Of a stretch of DNA of 64,000 nt, positions 1-12,600 are shown piece after piece. Each line of letters begins with the position of its first letter. Within the stretch, counting starts at the first letter, position 1. The notes beneath the pieces were generated by a model. The model had not been told where the DNA came from. It did not search any database and saw nothing but the letters and a program-made list of their open reading frames with translations. The stretch lies in the NCBI GenBank assembly GCA_963580455.1, contig OY756967.1, positions 18,956,022-19,020,021 on the forward strand, written 5' to 3'. A program made the translations under genes and the position numbers. Origin of the DNA: Euonymus europaeus. Its lineage: Eukaryota > Streptophyta > Magnoliopsida > Celastrales > Celastraceae.

Positions 1-333
1 GGGATGGAATTTTTAAGGAAAAAAGCCACCACCTTGATGAAAGTAACATATTAAGGTTCAGTTCAGCATTGCTGATTTTCACTTGTTTTTTTTTATTATT
101 GCCTTGATGAAAATAGCATAAAATAAATATAAGAAGGTAAAAATAAGGAAATGCCAAAACTCGATAAATCCCAAACGAAGGAAAGGGAATTACCGAAATA
201 TTCATTCATACGACTGAGAGAGCATAAACCATTTTAATTTTTAACATACAACTGCCAATAGTTACCATGCAACAAAACAATCATGAGTTATCATGCAATA
301 ATTTAAGTATGTGTTTTATGCTAGAGAGGGTAC

Positions 334-3300
334 CTTCAGACATAGTTGTGCAGATACATCCTGGTCAAGAATTCCCAACGCAGTCACTGGAAATGACGTA
401 AACAAGATACTATAGAAAGTCAAGTAATAATCATTGTATGCAGTTTGTCCCGAGAATGATGTATATGCCTCGTATAAGAAGAGAGTGAAGCCAAATAAGA
501 TGTTCTTGTAAAAGAAGTAGCAGATCTGCGAACAAAAGAATAAAGAAACCAGTCAATGACCTTGCAGAGGTTCAAACTCACGCATAAAAGAAAAGTCTAG
601 CTATTTCATTAACCCTAAACTCTAAGTTTAAGAAAAAAATATAATCCATCAAAAAAACTGATAAGGAAAAACATGCATCTCAAACTTATGAGGCCTTACC
701 ATCGATGAAATTCTCCTGTAAGACCAATGCCCATGCACAAGTAGCAAACGCTCCAAATATTGAAACTGGGCGATTGCAACATCACTTGACATGACTGCCT
801 GCATTGATCACAAAAAAGGAGCTTATAGCATAGTGAAACATAGGGCAATAACAATGATTTAAAAAAAAATGTAAAATGACTAGTGTAGCAAAAAGGACCT
901 GCATTCCTTCAACACCGCTGATTCCAATCCCAATGTCCGCTTCTTGCAGCATTCCCACGTCATTGGCACCATCACCAATTGCAAGTGTTGTTTTCCTGGT
1001 TTTTGTTTTGACTAGCTTTGTAACCTAAGTTTCAGTTTGATCATTTACAAAATCATTTTCCCAAACAAAGAAAAACTTTAGAAATAAAGGGAAGAACTTC
1101 TTTTTGGACTGAATTGGGAAAAAAAACTCCCAGAATAATAGGAACTCACCAGTGCCTTCTGCTTGGGTGATGAGCGGCAGCAAATAACTGATGCACAACC
1201 AACAGCAAGTTCAAAGAACATTTTCTCCATATCTTCCCCAAGGGCATAAGCAAGTGATTTGCCATCAATGATCAAGGCAAATTCTTTAGAACTTCCACTT
1301 GATGCATTCAGCATAGCCTTTCCTTTGGTAATCTGATGAAGGACACTTTCCTTCGATGCCTGAAGGATAAATTAGTATATTAAATCAACATTGTATTCAA
1401 AAAAAAAAAAAAGTAGAACACTTTAATCTAACCACACCATGGAAAAACGAAAAACTTGTCAAGACATCATTTACTTAAATCATTTGATACCATCATTGGC
1501 ACAAAGAAAATAAAGTTACATTCACAAAGATATATAAGCAAGCTTGATTTTAAGTAAGAAGATAGCCCATCATGGTTTATGGGTGAATATCTGAATCTGG
1601 AAAGAGATTTACATGTCAAGAAATTTTTCTGGCCTCAGTAATATTGAAGCCGTGGCTTGACTTTTGATGGGCATGTTATTTTCAGAGTTTGCACATTGGA
1701 AAGTACAATTTTAGCAACTTTTATTGGAAGCTAACTCTTATTTGATCTGGAGAAAAATTGATGTACATGTGTTGGAGAAAGCAGATTGAATTTTCTTTGT
1801 CCATGTTTTTTTTCATATTTCAACCTTACTCTTCCTAAAGAATTTGGACGAAGTATAATGAGGAAAACAAATCTAAAATTTAAAAATAAAAATATCATTA
1901 CCTTGATGATGGCATCCTTGTCTCCGACTTTTTCCAAAACCTGGATTTCAGGACTCTCCAGAATTATTATGATCTGCTCCATTCCTTGCCTAAGCAAACT
2001 ACAAGCGAAACTGCAAATTTATATATCAAGTTAGATTTTCCAACCTAAGATGAATGACCATTGACCGGTCTTCGCTGTAAAACGTTGACAGTCTCAGGGG
2101 GGTTTTCAGATTTTATTTCATTATGGTTTGCCAAAAAAACTACCTCCCGGAACTTAAATTTTGAAACTAAATGTCAGTTTTGTTATGAGAAAATGACATT
2201 TTCAAACCTTCAACAATTTTGACAGAGGTAAACCTGGCAGAGAAGCATGCAAAAACATCACAAAAATAGGAGCAAGCAATTTCTTCTTTTTTTTCACTCT
2301 TTATTGCAGCTACTATAGAAGAGAAAGAGTTAAATGGGTTTGGAATTCGAATAATATGAAAATGTGTAATAGAAAATTAAACTGGAGCATAAAATTATTT
2401 ATTCATTTGAGAATCATTATTACTAGAGTTATTAATAGAACTATGGTTACCAATTACCATGGTACTCACAAGTATTTGAGGCTTAGCATTGAAAACTTTT
2501 GTTCAAAAAATGAACCTGTAAGGACCATTTATAGACAGGAAAAGTATTCCTAAAGACATGAACAGAAATCGTACCCAATATTGATAGCAGTCTCCATCTT
2601 GTCTCCAGTTAAAACCCAGAGTTTAATTCCTGCTTGAGCAAGCTTATCTATGCAGTCAGGAACCTAACATCAAAAATATGAGAAACATCATTTCCATGTC
2701 CAATGCACAATCTTTAAAAAAATAATTATATCTAATAATTATTAGTGCATTCCAACGAACCCCATTTTGAAGTTTATCCTCTACAGCAGTAGCCCCAAGA
2801 AGAATCAGATTCCTCTCAGTCTGATCTGCTACTTCATCGATCAACGTTTCCCGATCTGCACTAACAGAATTCTTGGCCTCATTAAATTTCTTATTAAAAT
2901 CTCTGTACTCTTTCTCATCAAGTTCACGATAGGCAATTATCAAGGTCCTCAGCCCTGCATCAGCATACTCATTCACATGATCTCTAGTTTCCTTTTCAAA
3001 GTCTCTACCGTCCTTATCAAGCCTTTCAAACATCACACTGCAAGGGAGAATTGGTTACATTGACTCTACAGTAAGTGAGAAAATTGAATGTGAAAAGGCA
3101 CCAGGGTTGTTGATCACAAACCTATCGGCACCTTTGCAAAGTAGTAATAGTTTGCCTTCCTCCGTTCTTATTACAACAGACATCCGCTTTCTAGAGCTGC
3201 TAAACTCCAAAACATCCAAAAGTTCATATTTCCTGCAAGAAGAAATTATTTGCTAAAAACACGTTGACAAGGATATAACAACAGTGTCTCATATAGACCA

Positions 3301-6019
3301 GCATGAATGCATTGCATACACAGATATATAGGCATGTAAAGTATTTGGATTCAAACAAACAACAAAAATGAAAAATGAAGAGATTAAAAAAATAGGAAAA
3401 AGAAAGCTCGATGCATTTGGCTCCTGCCGCTGCATGGTTGAATTACGATGGGCAATCTTATTAGTTATTGTTGAGTCAAACTCGTCTTGAACATGGTCAT
3501 CAAGTAACCCAAAATATAGCGTCTGAATAATACAAAGTATCATGATATTCCATATTAAGATCCAATAAAGAAATTAAGTTAAGCTATCAAGGATCTAAAC
3601 ATGGAATGATGGAATACAGATTCAAGTACTTCCAAGAGTTACTTGGTGCAGTAAAGGGCATAAAAACACACTAAAAAGTACCCAATTCTATATACAAACA
3701 TACAAAGGGCATTGCAGGGTATAGCATGAATGCTTTTCTAATGAAAACATTACTAACCTGTTAACTTTGTTGCCTGTCTGTACATCCAACTCACGTAATG
3801 ATATGCTTGTCTGCGTCCTCTCATAGAATTCGAAACCAATTTCTCGTGCTGCAATCACAAATGCTGCTTCATCAGGTGATTCAGCTTCATATTGAACCTG
3901 ACCAGTATTTTCATCCATTTCAGGTATTGCAGTATGGCAAAGGGCCAGCAAACGGAAAAACTTCTGCATGACACCTGCATGAGGCTCATTTATCCAGTTC
4001 CCATTCATAATCCTTTCATCTTCAAAATTAAAGCCTTTAATTTGTGGCTTCCTATTAGTAGAATTCATGATATGGTGATCCTGCACATTTCCTTTTTCGT
4101 TAGAACCTTTTCTTTTATTCATAGCTCTGTCAACTTCTGTTATGCCACGTCCGTAAGCTTTTCCCGCCACAGAACATTTGAAGAACTCCATTGAATTGCA
4201 GGTCAGTGTTCCAGTTTTATCAGAAAGTATCGTGTCAACTTGACCAAGTTCCTCAGTCAAATTTGAAGTACGGGCAAATGCTGGTTTATCAGTCTTCTCA
4301 TAGTACATATGAATATCTTGATTGATGAAACTGCTCTGGAGCACTTTGACAACCTCTACGGATATATACAAAGAGATAGGGATGAAGCTGGCATATAACA
4401 ATAGGGCCGTAAGAAAGTGATAAAATGCAGCTGCCTCTGATCTTTGGGAGTCAAAGTAAATTGTAGAATCATCCGGTCTCAGATACCACCTTTTCATCCT
4501 CCCATCTTCTAAATCATCTTTAGTTGCAACGCCAAAGACAATCGACCCCACAAATCCCATCAAAAACAAAGTAAAAAACAACAAGTACACAATTTTGTCC
4601 ATCTTCCTCTCGATTCTGCTTCTCTTTGAAGGGGGCTTTGTAGAGTTTTGCACGACCTTTGTATCGGGTCCAGTAAACACAACTGCGCCATATATGTAGT
4701 CTGTATTTCTGAGTTTTGAGTCTCTTAGGAGAAGCTGTGGCGGAGTGAGAGGATTCTGTTCCCCTTCAAAATCTAAACTTCCAACAAAAGAGTACAAATT
4801 TGCATTTGGGTCTTCACATTTGATGACAGCCTTGAAATCCTTGTACTTCGAGTCCTCACTAAAAAATGAAGTGGCTTCCACTCCCTGTTTTAATTTCAAA
4901 TTCGTCTCCCCATCAAGGTTCATGGTCTCAACATAGCAGATTGCATTCTCATAACTAGAGGAGAGTAAAAGGAGGTCTGCAGGAAAGAATTCATCCTTCC
5001 GCACCTTCACTATATCTCCAACTCTTAGATTCTCCCATTCTGTAAGATTGAAAATGCCATCTCGTTGATGCACATAAACCTTTCTATTGTTCACTTCAAT
5101 ATCCTAAAAAATTATTACACGCATAGTAAAGATTAGGTGTGGCAGCTTGTGGATAGAGCAAACAATAAACAGATAATAAGCATTAATATATCCCAACAGA
5201 CAAAGAACGTGGTTCAGAAATTCGATTGTTGAGATAATAATAATAATAATAAGTAAATATCATGATGATGATTATGACATGAAGAAAAAATTACAGTGGT
5301 GATGATTAATGATAATGGATAATGATAGGACCTCATCACCAGAATTTAATTTTTTTTTTAAAAAAAAAACTCCTTATGCTCATTGGTAAATTCATCTGAA
5401 CTTCAACATACTTTCTGTTTCAAAGATTCTGCATTTGTGTGTGTTACTGGAAAATAATTTTTCCGTTAAACTAATATCAGCAGAAAAAGCTTCTTTATCG
5501 TGTACAAGACAATGTAACTTTATAGAGTTCATAATTCAATCTGAAACTGACTAAAGCAAGTTATTAACCAAACATGCCAAATTAGAATGAAGATACAAAA
5601 CCGAAACTAAACAAGGAAATGAGTAATACCAGCTTCTTTCTCCGCAAATCTTCTAAACCCTCTTTCACCATAGTTACCACAATAATAATAACTAAAGGGA
5701 TGATAGCACTGACAGCTGTGTAGGGTGCCAGAGGAGTGAAGGAGAGAATACCAATAACCAAGAAGAAAAAGTTGGCCACCCGTCTAAACTGCTCAAACAA
5801 TGACTTAGGTACGAAAGTAACAGGGTTATACTTTGTTGTGCTGACATGATTGTTTGCATAATTTCGAATTCCAGCCTCCAAAGAGTCCGGTTCATTGCAG
5901 AAAACCATCCTGGAAAATCCTGGTCCCCCAATTTGTGAATGTTCATCCTTCGAGGATGCCTTGAAACATGTGAAAGGGTGCATATTTCTGAAATGCAACC
6001 TCCTTCCGCCACGCCCCAT
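334..6019 (-). CDS. ALA9-like: P4-type phospholipid flippase, ALA9-like, copy 1 (3' end outside window)
   Basis: Encodes an aminophospholipid translocase, a P4-ATPase that flips phospholipids to the cytosolic leaflet of secretory-pathway or plasma membranes, normally with an ALIS/Cdc50 partner. Ten exons are visible: 6019-5630, 5103-3758, 3232-3122, 3037-2761, 2663-2575, 2010-1902, 1359-1150, 1024-899, 798-700 and 525-334 (983 codons). Bases 1-333 are intron; the last exon lies off the left edge. Visible signatures are the actuator motif LDGETNLK, the P4 hallmark PISL in TM4, the phosphorylation loop DKTGTLT (Asp about 425), and the hinge GDGANDVGM with GVEGMQ. The start [10 protein letters not shown] matches the position of the start in copy 2. 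All visible intron positions match copy 2, so the two are tandem paralogues. Assignment to the ALA9-12 clade is from recalled family sequence. No disabling change is seen in the visible exons. Confidence 0.95.
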
Positions 6020-7417
6020 TTGTGCTCTCTCAAAGTTGTACTACTTCAACTAATCCCAACTAAAAAAAAAAGACGAATAACAACCAATCAACAAAAGGAA
6101 GAACAGAATTCACTTCTTTGGAAAATTGTGCAGCTTTCAAAGAAACTCTAAGCGCAGTTTATGAAACATTCGACTCTACAGTAATTCAACAAATACATAC
6201 TTGATATTACTAGAGTCATCCTTTGAAAAAAAAACAGATTTTAAGAAATTCAAAGACAGCTCTTTCATGATTCGCCAAATGCAAACTAAAACGTATCAAT
6301 CCAACCTCTTAACAAGCAATTTGTGGATGATAAATCACATTAATGATCCTCTAAGAAAACCCAAGTCAAATAAGTAACATATTTATACAACCAACATAAA
6401 AAGAAACGATATACAGAGAAACATGACATGAGATCAGACGACAGAAGTCAGACCTGCACCCGCAATCCGCTTGTAATGGATTAAGAATTACAGTTGCATG
6501 AAATGATTCAGCAACTCTATTTCATAACCCAATAGAAAGTAATCCCCAATCGAGTCACAATAGAATATGCTCCTATATAGAGGTCAATAGTAGACTATTC
6601 CACTTTTTTTTTTCCCCTGAAAGGAAATAGCCCTAGTTGACTGGAATTCCAATCTCCCATTAGATGGGCTCCTCCACGCGCAAAGAAATGTCAAAAACAG
6701 TACCTGTTGCACGGCGTTGAAAATAATTTCCAAAGGAATTAAAAAGCAAAGAAAATGGAGGGGAAAGGGATTCTAGATGAAACAATGTCTGAAATTGTCT
6801 TCGCTGGTGTGCGATGGCCGATGGAGATTAGTACGAATAAATATACGAAATAGACAGTCAAATCTCCAACATGTAATAAGAGACTGAGATTTTGAGATGT
6901 AATAATATTAAAAAAATCAATGACCGTCGACGACTATTGGTGGTCGTATTAACCGTCCGACCCAAGTGGCACTCTGTGATTGGCCACTTTTCAACTGTTA
7001 GAGAGTAACCGGAAGGCCTGGGATTGGTCGGCGGTGAAGATATTTTAAAATTTGGTCCTACGACGATGGTAACAATGTGCATTAAATTGATATTTATTTG
7101 TACTTTAATCATTGAAAAATGTTTTGGGTACCCAATTTTTAAGGACCCAATGTAATCCAATCATATACAGCATTGTCACCTAAGTTTTAGTGACACGAAA
7201 GTGATTGAGCGACAATTAGTTTACATGTAAGGATCGACAATTTCAATAGAGAGTGAATTTGAATCCTCCATCTCCAAATCCCTCTAATAAAAAAAAAACA
7301 TGGAAAGTGTTGTTGTATGCTAAAAAGTACTTGTTTATCGTATACCATTTGTTGTGAGCATCTAGGCATATTTTAGTTGCTTCAACTAATTAATTAGTTT
7401 GATGTTGTTATAAAATA
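6020..7417. other. Upstream region of flippase copy 1
   Basis: This gene-free stretch precedes the start codon of flippase copy 1 and should hold its 5' leader and promoter. It is AT-rich with scattered short homopolymers. Open frames here are short and resemble no family I know. I could not fix a TATA box or transcription start. Confidence 0.5.
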
Positions 7418-7711
7418 CTCTCTCCGTCTTGTAAAGATAGTCCTGCTTTCCTTATTTATCAGTCTCAAATTATAGTCTAGTTTCACTTTTTAGACTGTAG
7501 TTAATTAATTAATTTCCTAAAAGACCCCTATTTAATGTACTTTGTTATCTTAATCTTTTCATCTTCTATGAAAAATAAATAAAATATATTCATTAATTAA
7601 GGATATATTAGGAAGTATAAAAGTAAAATTTAATGTTCTCATTGTATTAGTTAGATTTTCTTAATCCGTGTGAAAAAAAGAAGTAAGACTATCTTTATGG
7701 GACAAAAAGAG
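7418..7711. mobile_element. Stowaway-type MITE (Tc1/mariner-derived)
   Basis: The 294-bp element is flanked on both sides by TA. It begins CTCTCTCCGTCTTGTAAAGA, and its right end, read in reverse, is CTCTTTTTGTCCCATAAAGA. Terminal repeats continue through GATAGTC on both sides for roughly 30 bp with a few mismatches. The CTCCCTCC-like start and the TA target are typical of plant Stowaway MITEs. It has no coding capacity and depends on a mariner-type transposase elsewhere. Confidence 0.88.
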
Positions 7712-7803
7712 TAAAATTTTGTTAGATTTATTTAGTCATATATGTAATTAATTTGTATGATTAAGTTGTAATGACGTCTTTCCATCTTTATCTAGTTATC
7801 TTA

Positions 7804-7980
7804 GGGACCATTCGGTAGAGCTTATGTGAACTTATAAGCTCGGCCTATATGTTAAGTAGCATATAAGCTTACTTTCATCAGTCAACCATCACATCAATCA
7901 CATATCCAATAAATTTTCTCAATTTTCTCTATTGTCCCTATTGCAATTATTCAAGCATTTGCTAGCTCATAGTTAGTATA
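7804..7980. mobile_element. Truncated Tourist-like MITE
   Basis: The sequence starts just after TTA with GGGACCATTCGGTAGAGCTT. About 170 bp then matches, in opposite orientation, the right half of the complete element at 44821-45208: a shared block reading ATTCGATAGAGCTTATGT or similar, followed by ACTTATAAGCTC and a later TCTCAATTTTCTCTATTGTC. The second terminus is absent; the element runs into the MULE relic that follows, which presumably truncated it. The right boundary is approximate. Confidence 0.7.
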
Positions 7981-7999
7981 TAAAATGAATTTTAAGGCA

Positions 8000-8357
8000 T
8001 GGAAGTTAAAATAGAACGTGATGAAAAAACTATTTGGCCATATGATTCTTTCAAGCTTTGCAAGTTTCTAATCCTGGTTGTGTTGTTGACTTCGAGCATA
8101 AGAAGGTCAGTGATGGAGGGCAATATTTGGATGTGTGTTTTGGGCATTCAAACCGTCTGTTGTCAAGTTTCAATATTGGTGCTCACTCATCAGTATTGAT
8201 GGCACACATCTATATGGAAAATATCCTATTAATTATTGTTACATATGACGGAAATAATGACCTATTTCCTTTGTGTTATGCTCTAGTCGAGATTGAAAAT
8301 AATTATAATTGGCAATGGTTTATAGATCGCATTCTTCACATTTCAAATGCTGTAGCT
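8000..8357 (+). pseudogene. MULE (Mutator-like) transposase fragment
   Basis: The forward frame starting at 8058 contains NPGCVVDFEH, then a degraded version of the MULE catalytic core ending DGNNDLFPLCYALVEIENNY followed by NWQWFI. In intact MULE transposases this core carries the first catalytic Asp in a DGTHLYGKY-type motif. Here the region reads LMAHIYMENI, and the bases tgatggcacacatctatatgg show that a frame change has hidden that motif. About 100 residues remain; N- and C-terminal parts are gone. At about 8357 the frame passes without a stop into an unrelated Harbinger fragment. Confidence 0.8.
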
Positions 8358-8560
8358 GCGAATGATACTTATTTTTCCCAAAGACGAAATGTTGCCAGAG
8401 TCCTAGGTCTCTCTCCCCTTCAAAAGATTACAGCTGCAATTAGGATCCTCGCATATGGGACTCCAGCTGATTCCTTAGACGAGTACATATAGATCGGTGA
8501 GAGTACTGCAATTGATAGTCTAAGACGATTTGTCAACAGGGTGGTTCTCCTCAACATTTA
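8358..8560 (+). pseudogene. PIF/Harbinger transposase fragment fused to MULE relic
   Basis: The same frame continues with DTYFSQRRNVARVLGLSPLQ and KITAAIRILAYGTPADSLDE. This matches the N-terminal region of plant HARBI1/ALP1-like transposases (typically Q-R-D-A-x-G-R-x-G-x-S-x-L-Q-K-x-T-A-A). An in-frame TAG follows DEYI at about 8491, after which IGESTAIDSLRRFVNRVVLL continues the homology, so the stop is a mutation inside a formerly longer reading frame. Nothing of the DDE catalytic core is present. It belongs to a different Harbinger subgroup from the element at 18.3-22.9 kb. Confidence 0.78.
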
Positions 8561-9614
8561 GACCCACAAGGTCAAATACAACTTCAACTGATTCACAGTG
8601 ACCATTCACATCAAGCATAGTTCATTCGAAAACCCAACAAAAGCAATCAAGACATGTATGTATCCAGAATAGCGAGATCTAATAACCTATAACTTTTCTA
8701 ATCCTAAATTTGTAACAATCGATCGCGATTTAAGCAATAAAGGGACAAGAATTTCATGACATCTTTACTCCATCTTAAAATTACTCCATACCTTTCAAAT
8801 GAAGGAGGATTGGTTGAGGAAGGGAGGAATCGATTGAGGAAGCGGACCGTGAAATCGAAGCCGTTTGTGCAAACCCAGCGGGTGAAGTTTCTGCCTTTGA
8901 TTTTCGTTCCATCTCTAGCTCAATCTCAGGTTTTAAAGGAGAAATCGTGTGCTTGGAGACGATCCTTGTTCATAGCCGTTGAGCAACGGTCTCCCGCGAC
9001 CAGATGCGACTTGCTTTTAGAGGTCGTAAATATGGGAACTCGAAATGAGGTCGGAAATTTGCGACCGCACTTCCGACCTCTGTTGGCAACGGCAAAACCC
9101 TAGAATGGAGATGCAAATTGACAGTTACAGCTTTGCAACTCCATATGGGACTCTTGTTGGATGTACAGTATACAACAGATTTCATATAGTGAAAATGCAG
9201 GAGCTCCTGTGGACATAGACCTTATTGGCCAAACCACGTAAATATGTATGATTTTTTATGTGAGATCAGTCACAACATGTTTAATAACTTATCCGCACAA
9301 AATAGTACAGAAAGTACATCAGAACATAATAAATCTTTTTAACGGAAATGAATTTTCTGTACAAAAAATTAATAATAATAATAAATACAAGATGCTTGAT
9401 AAATGAGCATGTATATGACAGAAAAACAAAAAAATCAAGATTTACAGGTGCAGGGGTGTATAATACAGGCATGCCTCTTAACGATGCTTCTTTACATCTT
9501 CATCTAGCAATCCTGAAGTATATAATAAGCTCATACTCTCAGTACAGTCATTTACAGCATGCCATGATCTCAGCATAGATCAACAGCCAGCCACCATGCG
9601 AGAACAAATTAACG
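8561..9614. other. Intergenic and 3' flank of flippase copy 2, with weak LTR relic
   Basis: No gene is recognised. At about 9195-9245 the sequence GTGGACATAGACC...GGCCAAACCACGTAAATA resembles a stretch often seen in Ty1/copia LTR ends in plants, which suggests an LTR relic; no second LTR or coding domain was found. Around 9050 a palindromic GGTCGGAAATTTGCGACC occurs. Bases 9281-9614 are probably the 3' untranslated region of flippase copy 2. The LTR reading rests on recalled sequence and is weak. Confidence 0.35.
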
Positions 9615-12600
9615 TCACGAATGATTTTGAATTCTGTTTCTCATACGATTGGTTCTTGCCGCTCTGCGTGCAGTGGAACCCACGGTTGTTGGTCGTAAGG
9701 ATCTCTGCCTAACCATATCGGCATATTCTGGATCTTTCGAATTTCCTTCGTATCTTATCCACTGTATCATGTTATGGTACATGGGGAAGAACTGCATTTG
9801 GATCGCCGAGTATACGAAATATGGAATTAGTGCAGAGATTGCTACAAAAAAGGTGACGAACCAGTACGAGGGGGCAGAGCCAAGAGCTTCAAGGAAGACT
9901 TGGTAAGCAGTGGTTGAATAACTGGCAGGCACGACACCATATACCATCATGAAAATGTACCACAAAGCAATTGAACCCCAAATGACACAATGTGCTAGGA
10001 AGGTGAAGTAATTAATTGAGAGAGCCAGCTGCAAGTTCACAATCCATACGATGCACGTATACATGGTTGTTCCCAGAATCTCCATCCCTACAGTTTTTCC
10101 GTCATTGTTGAAAGCTTGGTGCTCCAGTGCTTTTGTGCAGAAGAAGAAAACAATAATTGCACTGTAGATCCCATTAGACATCCAGCCAAGGATGCGACGC
10201 CAGCTGAACAGGACATTTTGCACTCCTTCTTGGTATAGTAGAGGAAACTGACACATGAAACAGAATGCATGTTTTTAACACGAGTGCAGGCTCATAAAAA
10301 TAGCAACAATAATAACTCAGAATGCACTACAACAACCATAAACATAGAGAATTTGGCTATGGTTGAGCCTGCATACTAAGGTGGTGAGTGTACCTTCAGA
10401 CACAGACGTGCAGATACATCCTGGTCGAAAACACCCAAAGCTGCTACTGGTAGTGAAGTGAATAGGACATTATACAATGACAAGAACCAATCATTATATG
10501 CAGGAGTTGCCGAGAATGATGCATACGCCTCATATAAGAAAATAGTCAAGGCAAATGTGATATTCTTGTAGAAGAAGTAGCAGATCTGTCAGCAGCAGAA
10601 AACACAAATCAGTTGAGCTTTTTAAGATGATGTATATTATCAAATATATATATATATATGTATGTATGTATGTATTTATGCACATATGTATTTACTTTTT
10701 TCTTAAATTTTTGAACATTACGTGTATAACTTAGAAACATATAGCTTGAAAATGCTACTGAGAGCATCGTGCCATGTTGAAATTTGGACACGAAGAAAAT
10801 TACCATTGATGAAAGCCTCCGGTAGCACCAATGTCCATGCACAAGTAGCAATCTCTCCAAATATTGAAACTGAGCAATTGCAATATCACTAGACATAACA
10901 GCCTGCATTCAAATCAAGCACAAAAAAGAGTTATAACCAAGCAACAGGAACCATTAACATATTCAGATGAAGGTATAATCATTTTGGTAAGCACCTGCAT
11001 CCCTTCCACGCCACTGATGCCAACCCCAATATCTGCCTCTTGAAGCATTCCCACATCATTGGCGCCATCACCAATAGCTAGTGTTATTTTCCCAGTTCCT
11101 GTTTTGACTAGTCTCGTAACCTGGTTTAGGATTACACCATTTAAACAAATTAATCCACCAAGCAGTTTATGTATGTCTAATGCAATGCAACAACAAAATT
11201 TTACTTATAAAGTACACTTGTAGAGGAAAAAAAAAAGTCCATGAGTAATTTTGAACGCACCAGTGCCTTCTGTTTTGGCGATGAACGGCAGCATATAACA
11301 GATGCACAGCCAACAGCAAGATCTAAAAACTTTTGCTTGATATTATCGTCAAGAGCATAGGCAAGCGATTTCCCATCAATGATCAAAGAAAATGCGTCAT
11401 TACTTCCACCAGCTGCAGCAAGCTGAGACTTCCCTTCAGTAATCTGGCGGAGGACACTTTCCCTTGATGCCTAAATGACAGTGCATTACGTTGTGTTAGG
11501 ATGTTTCTCAAAGTCAGACAGCTCAGAACATGTACCTTTCGGAACAAATTCTATTTTCCTATCCCTTTCGTTCTTAGTTACCTTTATTACCTTCTTACCT
11601 TTTTAGCCAAAAGAAGTTTCACAAGATATAATTCTTATTTTGCTTAAACATTTTCCCCTCTAGAACTAATAAAGAGTTAAGATATCTATGCTTTTACAAT
11701 TGTGATTTTATCACTCGAGCTCATAAGCTTCTTATTTGCCATTTATGACGACAAATCTCATTATTTGCATGTATATAATCAGAATACTAAAACAATTGAT
11801 AAAGTAACCTTACCTTGGTGATCGCAGCCTTGTCTCCTGCCTTTTCCAAAGCTTGAATATCTGGGCTATCCAAATTTACCATAATCTGCTTCATGCCTTG
11901 CCTTAGCAAACTACAAGCATAACTGCAGCATTGTGTAATTAAGTCAGTTACCTCCAGAAGTAATATTACAGCAGGGCTCAGCATAATAAATTCAAACCAG
12001 AAGTCATACCCAATATTAATGGCAGTTTCCATCTTGTCTCCAGTTAAAACCCAAATTTTAATGCCTGCTTGGGCAAGCTTGTCTATGCAATCAGGGACCT
12101 AATGGCACAATAGAAGGGAAATCCTTATTTAGAACCATTCTCCAAATGGTGAAGTGATTTATTTCTCTCTTTAGCAATAATCAGTATATTTTTTCTTACC
12201 CCATTTTGAAGTTTATCCTCAACAGCAGTTGCACCCAGAAGAACTAGATCATTTTCAATCATCTCTGTTGCTTCATCAATCAACATTTCCCTGTCAGCGC
12301 TGATTGAGTTCTTGGCCTCAGTGAACTTCTCATTGAACACTTTGTATTCCTCCTCATCAAGTTCACGATAGGCAAGGATAAGGGTCCTCAGACCTGCATC
12401 AGCGTACTCATCCACATGCTGCCTGGTCTCCTTTTCAAACCTGCTACTATTCTTGCCAAGCCTTTCAAACATGACACTGTTTGGAGAAATTCAGGGTGAA
12501 AATGCAGTTAGTGGTAGAAGTAAGTAATTTCAAGGCACTAAGGACTTGAGGATAGTTTATCACAAACCTGTCAGCACCTTTACTTAGTAATAATAGTTTT

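Noticed and set aside
1..333. The last exon of flippase copy 1
   Set aside because: No sequence matching the final exon of copy 2 ([20 protein letters not shown]) is present; these bases are intron.
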